Positions 21,269 through 27,588 of a stretch of 27,588 nt of DNA are shown here, piece by piece. The notes under the pieces were generated by a model that saw nothing but the letters and a program-made list of their open reading frames with translations, did not search any database and was not told the origin of the DNA. Every line of letters starts with the position of its first letter. The first letter of the stretch is position 1. The stretch spans positions 1 through 27,588 of the forward strand of contig NZ_LMWH01000285.1 in NCBI RefSeq assembly GCF_001507435.1. The letters run 5' to 3'. The position numbers and the translations under genes were made by a program. Source of the DNA: Streptomyces sp. NRRL F-5122 (GTDB lineage: Bacteria > Actinomycetota > Actinomycetes > Streptomycetales > Streptomycetaceae).

Positions 21269-21760
21269 GTGAGTGACGAGCGCAAGATCCAAGAAGTCCT
21301 GGCCCGATACGTACGGGCGACGGACCGCCGTGACGGCAAGGCGCAAGGGGCCTTGTTCACCGACGACGCGGTCATGCAGATCCATGTGAAGAAGGCAGGA
21401 CGGGACTCCTACGAGCCGTTCGGTGACCCCTTGATCGGCGGGGCCGGTGTGGAGTACGCGGTGGAGAATCTGATGGCGCCGCACCCCGAGGGCGGCTCGA
21501 GCCATCACACCACCGCCGACCACATCATCGACGTCGACCGAGACGACGCCCGGATCAGCGCCCAGTTCGTCGTCTTCTCCGTGCAGGCCGCCGCGCGACC
21601 CGCGGACGGCTGGCCGGAGGGAGCCTTCGGCGCCCAGGGTACGGTGCGGCCGATCGAGTCCGGCTACTACGAGACCGCACTGCGCCGCGTCGACGGCGAG
21701 TGGAAGATCGTGAAGCATGACGTTCTCATGGACATGCCGATCGCGATTCCGGGTGCGTGA
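21269..21760 (+). CDS. NTF2-like (SnoaL-type fold) protein
   Basis: The product is a 163-residue protein of the nuclear-transport-factor-2-like superfamily. It starts with the typical helix IQEVLARYVRATDRRDG and the strand LFTDDAVMQI, and ends with YYETALRRVDGEWKIVKHDV. A HHTTADH segment near the middle could line the pocket. Members of this fold include cyclases, isomerases, dehydrochlorinases and dehydratases, so a specific reaction cannot be given. GTG at 21269 follows GAAGGAG (21254-21260). The stop overlaps the ATG of the oxidoreductase by one base (TGATG), so the two are co-translated and likely act on the same compound. Confidence 0.85.
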   Translation: MSDERKIQEVLARYVRATDRRDGKAQGALFTDDAVMQIHVKKAGRDSYEPFGDPLIGGAGVEYAVENLMAPHPEGGSSHHTTADHIIDVDRDDARISAQFVVFSVQAAARPADGWPEGAFGAQGTVRPIESGYYETALRRVDGEWKIVKHDVLMDMPIAIPGA

Positions 21761-22683
21761 TGAAGGCGATGGTCTACCGCCGTTACGGCGGTCCGGAAGT
21801 TCTAGAGCCGGCCGAGCTGCCCGAACCGAAGACGCACGTCGACACGGTCCTGGTACGGGTGAAAGCCGCCGCGCTCAATCCCGCGGACCTGGCCCTGCAG
21901 GCGGGAACACTCGACGACGCCCTCGAGACATACTTCCCCGTCGTCCCCGGCTGGGACATCGCCGGCGTGGTGGAACGCCCGGGGCCGGCGACGCCGGAGT
22001 TCTCGACGGGCAGCGAGGTCATCGGATACGTCAGGGGGGAAGTGCAGCGCGCTCACGGCGGACTGGCCGAGTTCGTCGCCGCGGATGTGCGCACTCTGGT
22101 CCGCAAACCCCGCACCATGAGCTTCACGCAGGCCTCGGGTCTGCCACTGGCGGGTCTGACCGCGTATCAGGCCGTTGTGCACGCCCTGAACGTCCAACGG
22201 GGCGAAACCCTGCTTGTACACGGGGCGGCCGGTGGCGTCGGCTCCCTCGCCGTCCAGATCGCCTTGTCACGCGGCGCTCGAGTCATCGGAACCGCCTCGG
22301 AGCGAGATCACGAGTACCTGCGAGCGCTCGGAGCCGAGCCGGTCATCTACGGATGCGGTGTCGCCGACCACGTCCGTGAACACGTCCCCAACGGCGCGGA
22401 CGCGGTCCTGGACACCCACGGCCGCGGCGTGCTCACCGCGGCGGCCCGGGCGGCGGCGCATGACGCACGTGTGGCGTCGATCGCCGACGCCGGCCTGACG
22501 GGTGTCCTTCCGGTCTTCTGCCGTATGGACCACGCCGACCTCAGCGCCCTGGTGGAACTCGCCGAGGCGGACCGGCTGCACGTTCGGATCGGCGCCACAT
22601 ATCCGCTGGAGCGCGCAGCCGACGCACAACGCGCGCTGGCTGCCGGGGACGTCGCCGGCAAGATCGTCATCACGATCGACTGA
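21760..22683 (+). CDS. Zinc-free MDR oxidoreductase (quinone-oxidoreductase-like)
   Basis: The product is a 307-residue NADPH-dependent oxidoreductase of the medium-chain superfamily. The N-terminal GroES-like domain has ALNPADLALQAG (38-49) and the dinucleotide-binding motif is VHGAAGGVGSLAVQ (153-166). The C terminus AGDVAGKIVITID is characteristic of this group. The catalytic-zinc cysteines and histidines of alcohol dehydrogenases are absent, so it should reduce quinones or enones. ATG at 21760 is coupled to the NTF2-like gene; GTG at 21757 and ATG at 21769 are alternatives. It may reduce an unsaturated intermediate supplied by its neighbours. Confidence 0.88.
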   Translation: MKAMVYRRYGGPEVLEPAELPEPKTHVDTVLVRVKAAALNPADLALQAGTLDDALETYFPVVPGWDIAGVVERPGPATPEFSTGSEVIGYVRGEVQRAHGGLAEFVAADVRTLVRKPRTMSFTQASGLPLAGLTAYQAVVHALNVQRGETLLVHGAAGGVGSLAVQIALSRGARVIGTASERDHEYLRALGAEPVIYGCGVADHVREHVPNGADAVLDTHGRGVLTAAARAAAHDARVASIADAGLTGVLPVFCRMDHADLSALVELAEADRLHVRIGATYPLERAADAQRALAAGDVAGKIVITID

Positions 22684-23088
22684 CCTGCCTCCGCTGACGC
22701 TCAACAGGCGCCCGTGCGGCAATGCCCTCGACGTGCAGCATCGCACGTCGCACTCGCTCAGAAGGACCGCCGGCCTCTTGGGCCCGGCTGGAATTGTCCC
22801 TCTGCGTCGTCCCGGCCGACCATCAGGTGCCCGCCCGCATGCCTACGGCGCCGGCGTTCGGCATGCGAGTGATCCGTGCCACGACAGTACGGGACCTGTC
22901 AGGGGCACTTCGGGCTCCGAGCCTCTCATTGGCCTCGGCGGCGAGCCTGGAACCGTAGATTCCAACTCAGCAGTCCCGCCCGCGCGGCGTGGTCGCACTC
23001 GACCGTGGCTCACTGATCCGGTCGCCCTTCCGGTCCGAGCCACTTCACGAATCTCGCGGCCCGCCGCCATCTTGAAGGAGTTCCGGCG
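22684..23088. other. Intergenic upstream of mmsA with one inverted repeat
   Basis: This 405-base stretch has no recognisable gene. TGGAA at 22948-22952 and TTCCA at 22960-22964 form an inverted repeat with a seven-base spacer. The arms resemble those of IclR-type operators (TGGAA...TTCCA), although the overall 17-bp length is longer than the classical 15. It is about 125 bases before the dehydrogenase start. AAGGAG at about 23074-23079 is that gene's ribosome site. Confidence 0.4.
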
Positions 23089-24597
<1,509 letters not shown>

Positions 24598-24643
24598 ACG
24601 CGACGAGTCCGCACCTACAGCCGAGTCGACTGCCCGTTCGGGG

Positions 24644-25048
24644 TCAGCCGCCGGCGATGTTCCTGCCCGGCATCCGCTCAGCCAGCGCTCTGCGCCAGTC
24701 GGGCGCACCGAAGGCATCTGCGAAGTACTGCGTCTCGTGGACCACTTGCCCGTGGGCGAATTCCATGATGCTGACCGAATAAGTGGGCACCCCGTCGTAC
24801 GTGATGACGCACTCGCTGACCCACAGATCCCCCAAACCAACGATCCGGTGGACGGTGAAATGCCGATCGGCGTGGTGCCCACCACGTTGCGCCGAGATCG
24901 TCGCACGTCCCCGAAATCGTTCCCCTGACTGGGGGTAGTCGAGGATCGCGTCCTCGGCGTAGATGGCGTGCTCGGATTCGATGTCCCCACGTTCCGACGC
25001 CCGCCAGTGTTCTTCGAGTGCGTCTCTGGTCCGGATATCGGGATCCAT
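24644..25048 (-). CDS. NTF2-like/SnoaL-domain protein
   Basis: The product is a 134-residue SnoaL-like protein. It begins with the helix TRDALEEHWRASERGDIESEH, then strand YAEDAILDYPQSGERFRG, a middle FTVHRIVGLGDLWVSECVITYDG and the pattern MEFAHGQVVHETQYFADAF. These are the usual blocks of the fold. It is not closely similar to the NTF2-like protein at 21269-21760. ATG at 25048 is chosen because GGAAGG lies about nine bases upstream. It converges with mmsA. The catalysed reaction cannot be inferred; many such proteins bind small hydrophobic molecules. Confidence 0.85.
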   Translation of the reverse strand: MDPDIRTRDALEEHWRASERGDIESEHAIYAEDAILDYPQSGERFRGRATISAQRGGHHADRHFTVHRIVGLGDLWVSECVITYDGVPTYSVSIMEFAHGQVVHETQYFADAFGAPDWRRALAERMPGRNIAGG

Positions 25049-25655
25049 CGTATTCACCCTTCCACGGGCGTGCGGACCACGGCCCGAATCCAGGACCGCC
25101 TGCGGCCTTCCGCCCCGCGCGCTCGGCCCTTTGAACGTCATCGGCAACGGAGACAGCCTAGACCGCCCCACACGCCCACCGGGGTTCGGACACCCACGGT
25201 TCAGGATCGGGCAAGTTCTGATTCCACGGGCCGGCAAAGTCGGCGGGTGGTGCGTTCAGGCTGGTGGAAGCTCCAGAAGTTTGAGGATCCGACGGGTTTT
25301 GCGGGCGTTGTAGCGCAGTGTGGCGGCGACGTTGGTGGTGTCGTGGGTTCTGAGCAGAGTGATTACCACGTTTCGTGTGGGAAGTTCGGCTCGGGCGGGG
25401 CGGGCAGGACCTGGGTGGTGCGTAGCTCGTGGCGGCCTCCGGGCGTCGTCCAGGCTCCACGCGGTGACCGGCACCCGACCCAGTCCAGGGAGTCGATCCG
25501 GTCGAACCGCAACCATCGGGCGTGCCTACGCTGCGTCTGCCCGTGCCACCCCACCCGATGTGTCAAGACAGGCTCTGTACGAGGAAGGCGCGCGGAGGAA
25601 CCTGGTCAGAGGATGGACAGGCGGGGAGTGCTGGGTCGGAGACGCTGATCAGTTG
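25049..25655. other. Gene-free stretch holding part of an IS scar
   Basis: Bases 25049-25255 show no gene; they should include the promoter of the NTF2-like gene. Bases 25256-25375 are the transposase tail annotated separately. Bases 25376-25655 have open frames on the minus strand but no recognisable protein and may be scrambled element sequence. No terminal inverted repeats or flanking duplications could be identified by eye. Confidence 0.45.
25256..25375 (-). mobile_element. ISAs1-type transposase, C-terminal remnant
   Basis: The last 40 codons of a minus-strand frame read RNVVITLLRTHDTTNVAATL and RYNARKTRRILKLLEL before the stop. This matches the conserved C-terminal tail of ISAs1/DDE transposases (LRNLAI-x-LLR--G--NIAAALR-NAR---R-L-LL). 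The residues before it do not match the expected HW-IEN-LH-VRD region, so the element is broken at about 25375. The N-terminal part of a similar transposase lies 713 bases upstream on the same strand. Confidence 0.6.
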
Positions 25656-25928
25656 TCACTCGTAGCCGAGATCTTCTTCGGAGTGCAGGCGCCACCCGTC
25701 GTACCGCTTGACCAGGACGAAGGCGGCGCGCTCAAAAACGTCGTAGTACCCGGAATCCGGGTCGTGGCCATATGTGAACCAGAGCGCCTCGACCCGCACC
25801 GTGTCCGAGGTCTCGCTGACGACGGTCACCTTTTCCAGTGTGGACACGGCGCCGAATCCATCGGTTTTGTCGTGGTTGTGCGCTTTGGCGTACTCGGCGC
25901 AAAAGTCAGCAGGGCTCTGATAGAGCAT
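25656..25928 (-). CDS. Fragment of a hypothetical protein inside the IS scar
   Basis: From an ATG at 25928 the frame encodes 90 residues: MLYQSPADFCAEYAKAHNH, then FGAVSTLEKVTVVSETSDTV, then RVEALWFTYGHDPDSGYYDV and FERAAFVLVKRYDGWRLHSE. The strand-rich end looks like the C-terminal part of a small secreted or NTF2-like protein, but I do not recognise the family. It lacks any N-terminal signal. AAGAGG lies four bases before the ATG, closer than usual. The same frame continues without a stop into the transposase N-terminal remnant (to 26252), so a 198-codon chimera could be translated instead. It is probably a partial gene captured in the rearrangement. Confidence 0.45.
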   Translation of the reverse strand: MLYQSPADFCAEYAKAHNHDKTDGFGAVSTLEKVTVVSETSDTVRVEALWFTYGHDPDSGYYDVFERAAFVLVKRYDGWRLHSEEDLGYE

Positions 25929-26087
25929 TGAACCTCTTGGGTGCGGGTTGCGGCCGGTTCGTATGAGCATGATGGCATTGTCGTCGCTCACGGAAGCCGT
26001 AGCTGCTCGGCGCGAACCGCGCTTCCCACTCGGGTTTCCAGGGCGTTGAGGACGACAGCCTGCAAGGGTCTGTCCCTCATGACCCAC

Positions 26088-26252
26088 CTCCAGGGTCTTC
26101 TGCGCACACCCGGCGATCCACTGCCCGATCACGTACACCGACGTACCGCCGGCCAGCGCCGCGGCCAGTGGCACCCCGACCACCGTCGGCAACCGAGGCC
26201 GGATCCCTCGCGCGTCCCGCAGATCAGAAACCTCCGACAATGCCGCGACCAT
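26088..26252 (-). mobile_element. ISAs1-type transposase, N-terminal remnant
   Basis: Codons from ATG 26252 read MVAALSEVSDLRDARGIRPR, then LPTVVGVPLAAALAGGTSVY and VIGQWIAGCAQ. This is the pattern of the N-terminal DDE_Tnp_1-associated domain of ISAs1 transposases (ALA-VPDPRD-RGVRH-L--VLA---AAVLAG--S---IGEW-ADAP). Similarity ends after about 55 residues (near 26088). The catalytic domain is absent. Confidence 0.65.
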
Positions 26253-26451
26253 AGCTTGCCTGCCCGTTACGGCCCAACAGGACCGTTCGTGTCCGCTCGT
26301 CCGGCTGTTCTTGGACAGCGTTGATCAGCAATGATGCAAAGCCAACCCCAAGGCGGCGGCAACGGCCTGTCCTGGATTCGGATTGACACGACATCGGAAT
26401 TCGAAAACAGCCAACTGCGGCCAACCGGGGGAAAAGAGCAACGCGGCACGT

Positions 26452-26487
26452 TTGATCTTTGACTTCCCCTCCACAAGATCAATACTT
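26452..26487 (+). promoter_or_regulatory. Promoter with inverted-repeat operator for the secreted protein gene
   Basis: TTGACT (26459-26464) and ATACTT (26482-26487), 17 bases apart, fit a housekeeping sigma-70-type promoter about 40 bases before the GTG start at 26531. A perfect inverted repeat, TTGATCTT (26452-26459) and AAGATCAA (26475-26482), has arms overlapping the -35 and the start of the -10 element, so a bound repressor would block polymerase. Confidence 0.55.
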
Positions 26488-26530
26488 GCAGTCGATCGTT
26501 TGGGAAAATCAACGACAGAGGTGAGTAACG

Positions 26531-27067
26531 GTGCATACCGTTTCCAAGTGGGGGCTTGTCGCAGCAGCCGTACTTTCCGTTGCCGCCGCACCGAACTCCG
26601 CGTCCGCCTCTCAACAACCCCCCTCCCCCGGTGCACAGCGAAGCGACGACCGTTATGAGGTCCTCCGCTTGACCGCACGCGCAGAGCAGATCACGTACCT
26701 CTCCAACGGCAACCCCCAAACCGGGGTGGGAAAGCAGTATCTCTACATCAACACAATCCAGCGGAACGGTCAGCCGTTCGGCAAGGAGATGCTGGAATGC
26801 ACCCAGATCGGGGGCACTCTCACCTCCCCAAGTCCGCACAGCGACCAGTGCAGAGGCACGTTCCTCTTCCCCGACGGACAGGTCACCTGGCAGAACGGGA
26901 CGTCCTCACCCACGTCCGCGCCACCGGAAGACATCGACATCGCGATCACCGGTGGTACGGACCGGTACGCGGGCGCCACCGGTTACGGCCACGTCAATCT
27001 CACGGCACCCGGGGAAAGTACGCAGACGCTCCACCTCTGGCTGAGGCCGGAAGTACGAGGACGGTAG
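26531..27067 (+). CDS. Secreted allene-oxide-cyclase-barrel-like protein
   Basis: The product is a 178-residue exported protein. The signal peptide covers about residues 1-26 (HTVSKWGLVAAAVLSVAAAP, cleavage near ASA-SQ). The mature part is strand-rich and resembles the AOC/dirigent-like barrel proteins annotated in Streptomyces as allene oxide cyclase family. Pattern blocks are LTARAEQITYL, CTQIGGTL, QCRGTFLFPDGQVTWQ and IAITGGTDRYAGATGYGHV. The two cysteines could form a disulfide. Allene oxide cyclase activity is not implied; such proteins more often have unknown extracellular roles. GTG at 26531 follows AGAGGTGAG. The upstream DNA is less GC-rich than most of the window and neighbours a transposon scar, so recent acquisition is possible. 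Confidence 0.75.
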   Translation: MHTVSKWGLVAAAVLSVAAAPNSASASQQPPSPGAQRSDDRYEVLRLTARAEQITYLSNGNPQTGVGKQYLYINTIQRNGQPFGKEMLECTQIGGTLTSPSPHSDQCRGTFLFPDGQVTWQNGTSSPTSAPPEDIDIAITGGTDRYAGATGYGHVNLTAPGESTQTLHLWLRPEVRGR

Positions 27068-27082
27068 ACAACCGCATCCCGA

Positions 27083-27105
27083 TGACCGGTTGGTGACGGC
27101 GGTCA
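27083..27105. terminator. Weak hairpin between converging genes
   Basis: TGACCG (27083-27088) pairs with CGGTCA (27100-27105), a six-base stem whose right arm includes the stop codon of the minus-strand NlpC/P60 gene. No U-tract follows. It is the only hairpin in the 35-base gap between the two converging genes. Confidence 0.25.
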
Positions 27106-27588
27106 GACGCGAACGCCGAACATGAACGGTCCGCCGATCGTGCTCATGGACTCGTACCGGACGACCGTGCCGGGGCGCGGGGCGTGCAGCACCTGACCGT
27201 TGCCCGCGTAAAGGCCCACGTGGTGCAGGTCGTTGAAGAAGAAGACGAGATCGCCGACCTTCAGACCGCTTGTCGAGTAGATGCGGGTGCCGGCGTTCGC
27301 CTGCGCCTCGGACGTGCGAGGTATACCGACACCGACTTGAGCATACGCCCACGAGGTCAGGCCCGAGCAGTCGAAGGAGGACGGGCCGGAGGCGCCGTAG
27401 ACATAGGGCGAGCCGACCTTGCCCTGGGCCACGCCGTACGCGGCACCGGCCCGCCCGGAGGCGGGTGCGGTGGAACCGCCGAGGGCGTCGCGCATGCTGT
27501 CGCGGCTGGCGCGGGCCTGGTCGGCCTGGAGGGCCGCGCGCTCCTGCGCGGTGAGGCTGTTGAGCAGCTTCTGCGCGTCGGCGAGCTT
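27103..27588 (-). CDS. NlpC/P60 peptidoglycan endopeptidase, C-terminal part
   Basis: The gene runs off the right edge; 161 C-terminal codons are present. The first about 30 residues are helical and charged (AQKLLNSLTAQERAALQADQ), the end of the coiled coil seen in secreted NlpC/P60 proteins of Streptomyces. The catalytic domain follows: AYGVAQGKVGSPYVYGASGP, catalytic Cys in SFDCSGL, GDLVFFFNDLHHVGLYAG with the catalytic His, and HAPRPG as third polar residue. Such enzymes cleave the D-Glu/meso- or LL-diaminopimelate bond in cell-wall stem peptides. The signal peptide and most of the coiled coil lie outside the window. Confidence 0.93.
   Translation of the reverse strand, partial: KLADAQKLLNSLTAQERAALQADQARASRDSMRDALGGSTAPASGRAGAAYGVAQGKVGSPYVYGASGPSSFDCSGLTSWAYAQVGVGIPRTSEAQANAGTRIYSTSGLKVGDLVFFFNDLHHVGLYAGNGQVLHAPRPGTVVRYESMSTIGGPFMFGVRV

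Overview
The window is high-GC actinobacterial chromosome and reads as Streptomyces. The coding regions have G/C-biased third codon positions, GTG starts are common, and start/stop overlaps of the ATGA, GTGA and TGATG type are frequent. The gene families are typical of the genus: a BlaI/M56 pair, an ECF sigma factor with a zinc anti-sigma factor, an RsbW-like ATPase, TetR and LysR regulators, and an NlpC/P60 hydrolase. It looks like an accessory, metabolically oriented region. No rRNA, tRNA, CRISPR array or intact mobile element was found.

Layout. 1-1461: BlaI-type repressor and M56 metalloprotease, behind a probable BlaI operator. 1533-2444 (-): four-repeat DUF347/COG4705 membrane protein with a direct-repeat site upstream; it abuts a truncated GT39-like glycosyltransferase (2539-3168, -). 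3640-4305: HD-domain hydrolase. 4447-5687 (-): serine-kinase-type ATP-binding protein translationally coupled to a cysteine-containing hypothetical protein. 6083-7517 (-): ECF sigma factor and anti-sigma factor, divergent from an overlapping three-gene operon (7991-9956) for a copper-site lipoprotein, a Tat-exported metallophosphoesterase and a small membrane protein. A 95-residue hypothetical protein follows and runs into an IS5-type transposase remnant. 10500-12221: aldo/keto reductase and TetR regulator, divergent, with two matching palindromic operators between them.

12416-19791 holds two complete three-subunit molybdenum hydroxylases that converge tail to tail. The first (+ strand: large, FAD, 2Fe-2S) carries the AYRGAGR-like motif of CoxL form II. 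The second (- strand: 2Fe-2S, FAD, large) is PaoABC/YagTSR-like and has the extra cysteine set of a [4Fe-4S] FAD subunit. 20288-25048: LysR regulator divergent from an NTF2-like protein and a zinc-free MDR oxidoreductase, then methylmalonate-semialdehyde dehydrogenase and a second NTF2-like protein. Together these resemble an oxidative catabolic island of unknown substrate; no molybdenum-enzyme maturation gene is present.

25256-26252 is a mosaic scar. It holds the two ends of an ISAs1-type transposase in the same orientation, with an unrelated gene fragment between them. The window ends with a secreted allene-oxide-cyclase-like protein, whose promoter is spanned by a perfect inverted repeat, and the 3' part of an NlpC/P60 peptidoglycan hydrolase that runs off the end.

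All functions are read from motifs and remembered family features; no database search was run.
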